From Candidatus Cloacimonadota bacterium (GTDB lineage: Bacteria > Cloacimonadota > Cloacimonadia > Cloacimonadales > JAFGVF01): a stretch of 8,288 nucleotides of DNA. The stretch spans positions 1-8,288 of the forward strand of contig JAFGVF010000243.1 of NCBI GenBank assembly GCA_016938155.1, in the 5' to 3' direction. Each line of letters opens with the position of its first letter. Positions within the stretch are counted from its first letter, which is position 1. The translations under genes were made by a program, and so were the position numbers. The notes below the pieces were generated by a model, which was given only the letters and a program-made list of their open reading frames with translations, was not told where the DNA came from and did no database searches. Shown piece by piece: positions 1 through 7,176 of this stretch.

Positions 1-3000
1 ATGAAATCGCTCACTCCATCTCTTCGAATACATTCACTATCATGATCTTCATCGAATAAGCTTCGGATTTGTTTTAGACGCTCGTCATAGAAATAAAGAG
101 GGAAACACTGAGTGTCGCCGTTATAATGATAATCAACAATTGAATCCGTTACTGAAACTGAAATTCCTTTTGTTGAGCTCATACAAGAAACACAAATGAC
201 TAGGTTATTATCATTACCATTTGGGAATAACCTCTGCATTTGATATGTCCTTTGAATTAGCTTTTTATCGTAGCAAAATTTCTGTTTGTTAAATGGGCGG
301 TAATTCATAGGATATATCCTATCTTCAATATAATCATAGGGAATATTCTTTTCAGCATCTCTTATAAACAAATCCGACCAAGAAATACGAGATGAGTCAT
401 AATTAATAAAATCTTCTAAACGAGTCTTATTCCCTTCCTCCTTTGCTTTAAAATACTTAATTCTTTGCTCATTATAGAATGTGATCATGTTTTTTACATT
501 GCGAGATAGATTTGACTGGGAGGAGTTTATAAGCCAACTATCCTTTGCAGTTAATATGCCATTTGATTGTGCAACGAAGAAACTTTTTTCAGATGCATTA
601 AACTTTTTATTGGGAGACATGGGAATAAATTCCTTAAATACTTCATTCCTTTGACTTAACCAATCTCCGTGTTCGTTAGGTTTAAGTGTTACCCATTTCA
701 TCTGAGGATTACTTACAGAATTGAATTTTTTGACAATTGCCAACTTCTCCTCCCTACTTAAATAATCCTCAACTTCGTGGTAATGAATTACAGCCCGTTC
801 TGTTTTTACATTTGGATTTTTTACTAACAATGTGATGGATATTGGTGTCCGAGATCCAGATCCAAATATTTTACCACCTTCTTTTCGACTCAATTCTCCG
901 CTGGTTCTTTGATTTCCCCTTAAATTAAAAACATAAATGGAAGAGAATTCTCTTTCCAAACATTTACGAAAACCATCTGTGCTGTTCCCATCGAGCCATC
1001 CCGCATTAGACACATAACATATAATACCACCCGTCTTATCCAACCTGTCTGTTCCCCAACGGAATGCTTTGATATAAGGATCGTATAAGGATTTGTTTAG
1101 TCCAGCGGATGACTCTCTGGCATATGTTTCTGCAATTTTTGCATCTAGCTTGGGATAAATCTGATTCTGAGCATTATCATTTGCTGATTTCTGTCCGACG
1201 CTATAGGGTGGATTACCAATGATAACTTTCAGAGGTGCCTTCTTCTGACGCTGTACACGCTTTGAGTTCTGCGGGAACATCTCGGAAAAGAGCTTTTCTC
1301 CATCCTCTGTTTCTCCCAATTGAAACGTATCTGTTAGACATATTCCGTCGAATGGCAGGAATTCCGCCATATTCATGACATCATGGAAAGCATTCTCAAT
1401 ATTAACGGCAGCAATATAATAGGCCAATAGTACAATTTCGTTTGCATGAATCTCATTCTCATACTTCCGTCTTAAATCTTTTTCCTCAATCAGTCCACTT
1501 TGCAGTAATCTTGTTATGAATGTCCCCGTACCTGTATAGGGATCCAGAATATGAATGTTTTCATCGCTAAGATTGCGGTTAAATTCTTTCTTCAAAACCA
1601 CATCGACAGATTGTAGGATAAAATCTACCAATTCGACTGGAGTATAAACAATACCCAGCCTCTCAACCATCTTTGGGAATGCAGTCTTAAAGAACTTGTC
1701 ATATAATTCAATAATTATTCTTTGTTTCCCCTCTGCATTATCAATACCAGCCGCCCTCATTTTAACGGACTCATAGAACTTGTTCAGGGTCTCAGTATCT
1801 TTTTCAATAGCTTGCTCTTCCAATAAGTCCAGCATTTTCTGCATGGAGACTGAAATAGAATTCTGTTTGACGAAAGAATATCCCTCAAATAAAGCCTCAA
1901 AAACAGGTTTTGTGATGATATGCTGGCTCAACATTTCAATAGCTTCCTGCTCGGATATACTTGGATTTATATTTTTCCGTAACCCTGAGAGAAATTTTTC
2001 AAATGCTTGTTGATGTTTTCCTTCATCCTTAACAAGCCGATTCATTCTCACAACCTGACGCTCTGCGATCTCAGCTACATTCCTGGCCCATTGTTCCCAA
2101 TATCGTTTGTCCCCAACCTTCAGTACCATTCTCGCAAAGACAACACTCTGAAGCTGCTCAAATTGAAGAGCAAGTTGTCGACTGATATCCTTTGATGTTT
2201 CGTATAGGGCTTCATCTTCCTGCCATCCAACAGGAGATCCATCCTCCCTGAAGGAATACTCTGGCCTACCAACAAGTATATTGAGTGGTCTGCTTTTGTT
2301 GAGTTCTATCTTGTTGATAGTTGCATTAAAACGGTCATCGTGAGCGCGTAAGGCGTTCAATACTGTCCATACAACCTTGTACCGTTCATTGTCATCCAGG
2401 GCTTGGGCAGCATCAATATTGGTAGGGACAACCACAGGAATTATTATATATCCATATTTCTTCCCAGGGGATTTCCTCATTACCCTGCCTACCGATTGTA
2501 CAACATCAACCTGGCTGTTTCTGGCTGATAAAAATAAAACTGCATCAAGTGAAGGAACATCAACCCCTTCACTCAGACACTTTACATTTGTTAATATCCG
2601 ACATTCATTCTCGTAAATATCTGATTTCAACCAACCCAGTAATTCATCCCTTTGTGGGGCGGACATTGTTCCATCAATATGTTTTGATTCAAGAGAAACC
2701 ATGCTAGACTTCTTCTCTTCAGGGAGGGAGGTAATGTAGGCTGATGTGGCTGTATTAAATGTGGCAGTTATCTTTTTGGATACTGCAATACTTTGACAGA
2801 ACCCCACTGCTCTCCTCATGGGTTCAGGGTCACTATCCTTTATAATCCCTTCATCACCCAGTATCTGCTTTGAAAGAGCGTTAATACAGCCGATTAACTT
2901 GCTGGCATCATCTGTATTAATCTCGCTTTCCTTGTCTGCAATCATTTTTTGAACCGCAGGGGGTACATCTTTATCGCTAAGCGTGAGGATAAGGACTTTA

Positions 3001-4283
3001 TAATCCGTAAGCAAATCCTTTTCTACTGCTTCACCAAATCCGATTCTATAAATTTCATCCCCATACATCGCAATATCATCCATGGAACACAAAACTGCAT
3101 CAGCCTGTGCTGCTTTACTTTTAATATCGTCACTGTAAAGCCGTGGAGTGGCTGTCATATAGAGCCTTTTCTTTGCTTTGATGAAATCATTGTCATGAAC
3201 TTTGACAAATGCAGATTCATCATCTCCTTTCAGAGTAACACCAGTGGTTCGATGGGCTTCATCACAAATAATCAGGTCGAATTGATCAACTTCAGGTAGC
3301 TCCTTACGAAGCTTCCTCTGAGTTGAAGAGATTACCTCTATTGACTGGTAGGTGGAAAAAACAACCGTCATACCCTTGCTTCCGTTCCCTTTATAATATC
3401 GGAACTGGCGGATTATATCTTGTACATCTGTGGAAGCGGGTAATGCTAAATCAACTACACTAAAGCTATCAGTATCTTCATTTTTTGTTTTACTTAGAGA
3501 TACTTCTGGGTCAGAACAAATGCAGATTGAGTTAATCGGTTCCTGGGCATAAGTTGTCCATTCACGCAGAATCTGACCCAATAGCGAAATGGAAGGTACA
3601 AGATATAATATCGTGCCTTTACCATTGGTCTCATGTTCAGCTATCCGAAGAACATTAAAGGTTTTCCCAGTCCCGCAGGCCATAATCAACTTCCCACGGT
3701 CATTAGTTTTGAAGTATTCGTGAGCCTTCTCTAAGGCTTCATTTTGATGTGGCCTTATGTGACGGTCTGTTTTTCTCGATTTCTCACCATGTATTCCACT
3801 CTCAAGCTTTACCCAATCTACTGGCGCCTCCTGTAAATCATATAGGTTTATTCTTGTAACAGGCGGATTTTGGTTTTTTAACGCATTCGTGGCATTGGGC
3901 CCCCATTTATTTGTTGTGGAAATCCAAAGGCGGACTGCAAATCCGACTGCCTGGGACTGTTCGTTTTTGAATTTACGGCTTGAAGTGGCCAGGAAAGAAT
4001 CTACAGTCCCCTTATCAATTACTGTGGTCTCTTGATAACACTTGCATTGGATAGCCCAATAGTCACCTTCATGTGTCAGCGCAACTAAGTCTATTCCAGT
4101 ATCGCTTCCACCCAAGTCATTTTTTGCTGGAAATTCTTCCCAAAGCCAAACATGTTTGAACTTGTAAGCATACTTAGGATCTGTTTTAAGATATGCTTGC
4201 ATCAGCCTTTCAAATCGAGTGCCTTTTTCTTTTTCAGTATAAGAAAGGTTACGATACTTTTCGAGTACTGTACTAAAGCTCAT
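1..4283 (-). CDS. Type ISP restriction-modification enzyme (Mrr nuclease + SF2 helicase + N6-adenine methyltransferase), C-terminus cut by window edge
   Basis: This is a single-chain R-M enzyme of the LlaGI/LlaBIII (Type ISP) kind: it methylates adenine in an asymmetric site and, on unmodified DNA, translocates and cuts. I read 1427 uninterrupted codons. An Mrr-like PD-(D/E)xK nuclease lies at about 55-125 (GID with D65, QCK with K81). The helicase follows: Walker A ACGTGKT with K207, DEAH at 341-344, TATP at 377-380, SEGVDVP near 570, and QSVGRVMR at 596-603 carrying the arginine finger. A helical coupler leads to the methyltransferase: YTP at 880, DPYTGTGTF at 914-922 (AdoMet binding), and catalytic NPPY at 1024-1027. 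The target recognition domain begins after about 1250 and is cut while open; the family is about 1500-1600 aa, so roughly 100-170 residues are missing. The last visible residues, RRDGVSDF, match a family motif. The ATG at 4283 is the only sensible start: an in-frame stop lies 45 bases upstream with no ATG between. It appears to be its own transcription unit, behind the terminator at 4409-4436. Confidence 0.95.
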   Translation of the reverse strand, partial: MSFSTVLEKYRNLSYTEKEKGTRFERLMQAYLKTDPKYAYKFKHVWLWEEFPAKNDLGGSDTGIDLVALTHEGDYWAIQCKCYQETTVIDKGTVDSFLATSSRKFKNEQSQAVGFAVRLWISTTNKWGPNATNALKNQNPPVTRINLYDLQEAPVDWVKLESGIHGEKSRKTDRHIRPHQNEALEKAHEYFKTNDRGKLIMACGTGKTFNVLRIAEHETNGKGTILYLVPSISLLGQILREWTTYAQEPINSICICSDPEVSLSKTKNEDTDSFSVVDLALPASTDVQDIIRQFRYYKGNGSKGMTVVFSTYQSIEVISSTQRKLRKELPEVDQFDLIICDEAHRTTGVTLKGDDESAFVKVHDNDFIKAKKRLYMTATPRLYSDDIKSKAAQADAVLCSMDDIAMYGDEIYRIGFGEAVEKDLLTDYKVLILTLSDKDVPPAVQKMIADKESEINTDDASKLIGCINALSKQILGDEGIIKDSDPEPMRRAVGFCQSIAVSKKITATFNTATSAYITSLPEEKKSSMVSLESKHIDGTMSAPQRDELLGWLKSDIYENECRILTNVKCLSEGVDVPSLDAVLFLSARNSQVDVVQSVGRVMRKSPGKKYGYIIIPVVVPTNIDAAQALDDNERYKVVWTVLNALRAHDDRFNATINKIELNKSRPLNILVGRPEYSFREDGSPVGWQEDEALYETSKDISRQLALQFEQLQSVVFARMVLKVGDKRYWEQWARNVAEIAERQVVRMNRLVKDEGKHQQAFEKFLSGLRKNINPSISEQEAIEMLSQHIITKPVFEALFEGYSFVKQNSISVSMQKMLDLLEEQAIEKDTETLNKFYESVKMRAAGIDNAEGKQRIIIELYDKFFKTAFPKMVERLGIVYTPVELVDFILQSVDVVLKKEFNRNLSDENIHILDPYTGTGTFITRLLQSGLIEEKDLRRKYENEIHANEIVLLAYYIAAVNIENAFHDVMNMAEFLPFDGICLTDTFQLGETEDGEKLFSEMFPQNSKRVQRQKKAPLKVIIGNPPYSVGQKSANDNAQNQIYPKLDAKIAETYARESSAGLNKSLYDPYIKAFRWGTDRLDKTGGIICYVSNAGWLDGNSTDGFRKCLEREFSSIYVFNLRGNQRTSGELSRKEGGKIFGSGSRTPISITLLVKNPNVKTERAVIHYHEVEDYLSREEKLAIVKKFNSVSNPQMKWVTLKPNEHGDWLSQRNEVFKEFIPMSPNKKFNASEKSFFVAQSNGILTAKDSWLINSSQSNLSRNVKNMITFYNEQRIKYFKAKEEGNKTRLEDFINYDSSRISWSDLFIRDAEKNIPYDYIEDRIYPMNYRPFNKQKFCYDKKLIQRTYQMQRLFPNGNDNNLVICVSCMSSTKGISVSVTDSIVDYHYNGDTQCFPLYFYDERLKQIRSLFDEDHDSECIRRDGVSDF

Positions 4284-4311
4284 AGTAATATAGATAAACA
4301 GAAATAAAACA

Positions 4312-4323
4312 ACCTTTAAAGGT
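4312..4323. promoter_or_regulatory. Perfect 12-bp palindrome just upstream of the R-M gene, overlapping a possible -7 box
   Basis: The sequence acctttaaaggt equals its own reverse complement and lies 29-40 bases before the R-M start codon. On the minus strand its right end forms TACCTTTA (4324-4317), one base off the Bacteroidota -7 consensus TAnnTTTG. I see no good -33 TTTG at the usual distance. It could be an operator limiting expression of the R-M gene, or chance in AT-rich DNA. No controller (C-protein) gene is visible in the window. Confidence 0.3.
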
Positions 4324-4408
4324 AGGTATTATACTTTTGTCTTTAAATGCTTTAATGTAGATTAGGATTGCTCTTTTCTCGGGTTTGATTATTCTTAAGC
4401 ATTTCAAA

Positions 4409-4436
4409 CAAAAAAAGCCCCATACTTTGAGGCTTT
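4409..4436 (-). terminator. Intrinsic terminator ending the 462-aa / small-ORF unit
   Basis: On the minus strand, AAAGCCTC and GGGGCTTT form an 8-bp stem (one T-G wobble) around a 7-base loop, and the stem runs into a tract of seven T. On the plus strand the wobble becomes a C-A mismatch and no T tract follows, so it works in the minus direction only. It lies 24 bases after the stop of the small ORF and before the R-M gene promoter region, so it isolates the R-M gene from upstream transcription. Confidence 0.85.
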
Positions 4437-4459
4437 AGATTAACTCTACATGAGTTATA

Positions 4460-4639
4460 TCAACTATTCCTTTCGAGAGTACGAAAGCCATTGGAACAAG
4501 GATTTCTTCTTGCAGCCCTATTGAGATCATAAGGGGTCCTCGGTTTTGTATTTGTGGTAGGAGGAGACTGTCTCTTAAAGCCCCCATTTGTACTTAGATC
4601 ATATGGGCTTGAATGTTTTTCGATAGTTTTTTTTGTCAT
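4460..4639 (-). CDS. Possible 59-aa basic protein with a duplicated PYDL motif, function unknown
   Basis: I do not recognise this protein. The ATG at 4639 lies 20 bases after the stop of the 462-aa gene, and the stop lies just before a strong terminator, so it fits as the last gene of that unit. The frame is also open further back to a TTG at 4690, giving 76 aa and a 31-base overlap with the upstream gene; I prefer the ATG. The product is polar, basic and probably disordered, rich in R, N, S, T and P. It holds two related units, SPYDLSTNGGF (from residue 11) and TPYDLNRAARRNPCSNGF (from residue 34). The repeat is also visible in the DNA as CC(A/T)TATGATCT. There is no signal peptide, membrane segment or known domain, and no good Shine-Dalgarno. 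The alternative is that this is merely the 3' untranslated region of the 462-aa gene. Confidence 0.45.
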   Translation of the reverse strand: MTKKTIEKHSSPYDLSTNGGFKRQSPPTTNTKPRTPYDLNRAARRNPCSNGFRTLERNS

Positions 4640-4659
4640 TGCAATCAGGGTTTTTTCTA

Positions 4660-6048
4660 TCAATACTGTGGTTCTGTATAAAAATTCCAAAATGAATTAT
4701 CAAGTAATCGATCACCTGTTTTTACTCTGAATATGGACTTAGAAATCGTCTCTCTAAGATAAACATATTTTTCTCTCCTAACAACCTTAGTACATATTTC
4801 AAACTTCATATCATTCAATAATATTGAATGAATTAGCTTCGCGCAGTCACTCTCATTTCTAACCACTAATACTCCATTAGCAACACCAGAAATGAGGTTC
4901 ACCTGTATGCCTAGAGGGTGGGTTTCGGTCAGAGTGTCAGCCCTTTTATCGTAGTGTTTTTTGACCACCTCGTAGAGGTGCTTTTTTGCTTCCGCCAAAT
5001 TAGTATTATTTCTATCAGACAACCATGACATAACCTTTTTATCATTCCATGCTAAAGAAGGCTTAAAAACCTCAAGTTGTTCTAAGACAATATCTATTTC
5101 GCTCTTCTTGGGATTCAGCTTCTTTAAGTTACTTAATAAACCATCGACATATTTTTTATTTCCATGCGGGACATATGCGACAACAGGTTTTCCCTGTGCT
5201 AAAGTTGATGCAAGCTCGGAGTCTTTACCAAAAGTATCTGATTCCTGGACTAAGTACAGTGTGCATTTTGCTCTTTTAAGCATCAGGGCTTCTGATAATC
5301 CCTTATCAATTCTATCATCGCAATATGCTTGCGTCGGATCAAACCACCTAATTTTGAGTTCCGAGAGGATCGGTTTTGAAAAGACATTGGCTACAAATCG
5401 ACTTACAAATATATATTCGTGCTCTAGTCTCATTGAAGTAGCAACATACACATCAAGATGATCAGACGACAAATAAGCCAGTTGGTTCTTTTTCCCGATT
5501 TTAAGATATTCTCCCATCTCTTTATATAGGGTTCTAGCCTCAAGGTCATTCTTATCTTTTCTAATCCTTTCCTTAAGCTTATCAGCTATCAGATACCCGA
5601 GGAAATAAGTCTTCTCTGCTGGAATGTTGTCAATATCACTGATTGGTGGATGTCTTGAGATGTAGTAACTCTTTTTCCAAGGTCTTGTGTCGGTGACCTT
5701 TAGTTCCAATTCATATGGGTCCTTGCTAAGAGCTTTAAATGCAAATTTTATATTTCCAAACCAAAGCAGGGCGAGGGTCCTAAATCGCTCGACTCCTTTT
5801 TCAAGGGCTTGAAGTGACTCAATTGCAGAGCCATCTTTATAATCAATAGTGCCATCAACTAGATATTGAAAAAAGCCAGGATAGACCCTATCGAAACCTA
5901 ATAAAAGAAGAATTTCATTAAATTGACTATGCCCTAACATGAGCTTATCGCCAATTTTATTGATTTCTGTCCTTTTTGGTTTGGCTATGGAAGATTTATC
6001 ATCCACCATAGTCTCGAATAGGATTACCAAATCCTTTTGTTTATTCAT
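4660..6048 (-). CDS. 462-aa protein with a central TIR / nucleoside-deoxyribosyltransferase-like domain, putative defence effector
   Basis: A soluble protein of a conserved but, to my knowledge, uncharacterised type. The central part (about 197-295) carries the family-like core: a beta strand with DVYVATSMR (199-207), then RWFDPTQ (234-240), RIDKGLSEALMLKRA (246-260), and YLVQESDTFGKDSELA followed by AQGKPVVAYVP (284-294). A strand-S-x-R start, a D/E pair and an E278 just before a GKPV strand resemble TIR and nucleoside 2-deoxyribosyltransferase folds, in which that glutamate attacks a glycosidic bond. NAD or nucleotide cleavage is therefore a reasonable inference but not shown. The N-terminal 130 residues are helical and unassigned. 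The C-terminal part (376-457: THPLGIQVNL, GVANGVLVVR, NSFWNFY) looks like a second conserved module, perhaps regulatory. There is no signal or membrane segment. Start ATG at 6048 has no clear Shine-Dalgarno. The gene sits between two terminator-like hairpins, directly upstream of the small ORF. Confidence 0.85.
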   Translation of the reverse strand: MNKQKDLVILFETMVDDKSSIAKPKRTEINKIGDKLMLGHSQFNEILLLLGFDRVYPGFFQYLVDGTIDYKDGSAIESLQALEKGVERFRTLALLWFGNIKFAFKALSKDPYELELKVTDTRPWKKSYYISRHPPISDIDNIPAEKTYFLGYLIADKLKERIRKDKNDLEARTLYKEMGEYLKIGKKNQLAYLSSDHLDVYVATSMRLEHEYIFVSRFVANVFSKPILSELKIRWFDPTQAYCDDRIDKGLSEALMLKRAKCTLYLVQESDTFGKDSELASTLAQGKPVVAYVPHGNKKYVDGLLSNLKKLNPKKSEIDIVLEQLEVFKPSLAWNDKKVMSWLSDRNNTNLAEAKKHLYEVVKKHYDKRADTLTETHPLGIQVNLISGVANGVLVVRNESDCAKLIHSILLNDMKFEICTKVVRREKYVYLRETISKSIFRVKTGDRLLDNSFWNFYTEPQY

Positions 6049-6134
6049 TTTAAGATTGTGTAAGATCGGATTGCATTTATAAAATTATACCTTTTAAACA
6101 AGTTATGACTTCATATTATGAAAAAAACGCTTAT

Positions 6135-6175
6135 AAAAAACAGAATAGATTTTTGATTAAAAGAGAATCTATTCT
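6135..6175 (-). terminator. Terminator-like hairpin upstream of the 462-aa gene
   Basis: AGAATAGATT (6142-6151) and AATCTATTCT (6166-6175) are perfect inverted repeats around a 14-base loop. On the minus strand the hairpin is followed, after one G, by six T, as in an intrinsic terminator. It lies 293 bases after the caspase-like gene and 87 bases before the 462-aa start, so it would separate the two units. The stem has few G-C pairs and the loop is large, so it may be weak, or a regulator may bind the inverted repeat as DNA. Confidence 0.5.
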
Positions 6176-6238
6176 CGGACGGCCGATAATATTTCTTCAA
6201 ACCTCGAAATTGTTCATACATCTCTGATTAAATCCAGT

Positions 6239-6251
6239 TTCGAATTTCGAA
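6239..6251. repeat. 13-bp odd palindrome TTCGAA-T-TTCGAA
   Basis: Two copies of the self-complementary hexamer ttcgaa are separated by one T, so the site reads as both a direct and an inverted repeat. It lies about 190 bases upstream of the 462-aa start. This geometry suits a dimeric repressor, but nothing in the window identifies a binding protein, and chance cannot be excluded. Confidence 0.3.
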
Positions 6252-6467
6252 CCTCTGTATAGGGGGGATGGCTGGCAGTTCAATATTTACAAATAAAAAT
6301 TCTACTTTAGTTATCCATAGCCTAGTATCTTAAGCCCCAAATAGATGGGCATAATTCGATAAACAACTTAGTTATTGAACGCCAACTGCTATTAGGTCAA
6401 TAAGAATGGTGTCTGGGAAAACCACCTATAAGACAACAGAGCTCTTGTGGAAAACAATGAATATTCT

Positions 6468-7052
6468 CTAAACAGCCTCCTTTATTAGGCTCTGATTTAT
6501 ACCATCGGAAAGGAGGTACAATCGTTCAATATTAAATCTGGCGATAGGATTTGATCTTGCCACCACTTCATATTCTTTCAATAGTGATTGATACAGGACA
6601 TCAATCGGTTCGTTGATGTATTTCGACATAATGAATGAGAATGTCTCATTTGATTGGTTAATCATCGCTATATCAATATTGTCAAACCCATACATGTCTG
6701 ATTCTCCCATCTCGCTGATGAACATCCCAGAGCAAAGCCCTGAAAGTCCATATCGTGTAAGGAACTGATCGGCATGACACCAGATAAAAATGCAGTTTGA
6801 TTTGGTTGTCAATAGTTCTGTCATTGATCCATCGATAATGAACAGGCCAGCATCAGGGAACTGTCCTGGGTTCAATAGTCCGAATGGGGCTCCATGTCCG
6901 AGCATTATCACCCTATCGTGAGTTTCAATAAATCTGTGTAAGCCTGATTTGGTTATACCACCTTTTACAACGGTTTTGGTCATTATGGGTGCATAGATTG
7001 GTGAAAGGAAATCCGTTGAAGGGTCTTTGGGGTGTATGATTAGTGTTTTCAT
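6468..7052 (-). CDS. Putative minimal caspase-like cysteine peptidase (194 aa)
   Basis: A short soluble protein whose layout fits the caspase/CHAT fold. The chain opens with a beta strand (MKTLIIHPKD), then a strand ending in LGHG with the candidate catalytic histidine H53. A strand IFIWCHAD carries candidate catalytic C92, 39 residues later. In caspase-like enzymes this order (His-Gly after strand 3, Cys after strand 4) is diagnostic; the acidic and polar residues after C92 (H93, D95) and the following GLCSGMFISEMGE may shape the substrate pocket. I recall similar hypothetical proteins in Bacteroidota, always short and without partner domains, but know no experimental role. There is no signal peptide or membrane helix, and at 194 aa little room for a second subunit. 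ATG at 7052 directly follows a small hairpin. The gene lies 124 bases after the lipoprotein gene. Alternatives are an inactive caspase-fold binding protein or another Rossmann-like hydrolase. Confidence 0.8.
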   Translation of the reverse strand: MKTLIIHPKDPSTDFLSPIYAPIMTKTVVKGGITKSGLHRFIETHDRVIMLGHGAPFGLLNPGQFPDAGLFIIDGSMTELLTTKSNCIFIWCHADQFLTRYGLSGLCSGMFISEMGESDMYGFDNIDIAMINQSNETFSFIMSKYINEPIDVLYQSLLKEYEVVARSNPIARFNIERLYLLSDGINQSLIKEAV

Positions 7053-7056
7053 ATAT

Positions 7057-7071
7057 GGCTAATTTATAGCC
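7057..7071. repeat. Small hairpin directly before the caspase-like start codon
   Basis: GGCTA and TAGCC form 5-bp arms around a 5-base loop, ending four bases before the ATG at 7052. It occupies the ribosome-binding region and could hide it in the mRNA. At only 5 bp it may equally be chance. Confidence 0.3.
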
Positions 7072-7176
7072 AAATTTTGAATATGTACAATGTTTTGAGA
7101 GCCAGATTTAATTTGACTCCCCGATTATGAAAAAAATAATGATTAAAGCAATAAGGTAAAAACAAATGTGAATTGA

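Larger units (their letters stand above)
6049..6467. other. 419-base spacer without a convincing gene
   Basis: This stretch lies between the caspase-like gene and the 462-aa gene. It holds the hairpin at 6135-6175, the odd palindrome at 6239-6251, an EagI-type cggccg at 6179-6184, and AT-rich DNA before the 462-aa start. On the minus strand that DNA contains TATAATTTTA (6089-6080), which could serve as a -10 or -7 element, but no upstream box sits at the expected distance. The longest minus ORF I checked by eye (6221-6111, 36 aa, ending in FFISVFFII) runs through the hairpin and looks accidental. I find no tRNA, rRNA, CRISPR or known riboswitch pattern. It most likely carries the promoter of the 462-aa gene. 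Confidence 0.6.

Noticed and set aside
1780..2195. Two plus-strand open frames of 77 and 62 codons
   Set aside because: They lie inside the R-M gene in antisense, whose domains are unbroken through this stretch; the peptides are cysteine- and serine-rich without any domain.
2377..2616. Plus-strand open frame of 79 codons
   Set aside because: Antisense to helicase motifs V and VI of the R-M gene, which fix the true frame.
2949..3299. Plus-strand open frame of 116 codons
   Set aside because: Antisense to the helicase DEAH and TATP region; the peptide has no recognisable features.
4640..4690. TTG at 4690 as start of the small ORF
   Set aside because: It would overlap the 462-aa gene by 31 bases without a ribosome-binding site; the ATG at 4639 gives normal operon spacing.
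5108..5461. Plus-strand open frame of 117 codons
   Set aside because: Antisense to the conserved TIR/NDT-like core of the 462-aa gene.
6111..6221. Minus-strand frame of 36 codons ending in a hydrophobic FFISVFFII tail
   Set aside because: It runs through the terminator-like hairpin and its T tract, which create the hydrophobic tail; no ribosome-binding site or family resemblance.
6049..6467. tRNA, CRISPR array, transposon ends or attachment site in the spacer
   Set aside because: No cloverleaf, no regularly spaced repeats, no terminal inverted repeats with target duplication, and no integrase gene in the window.
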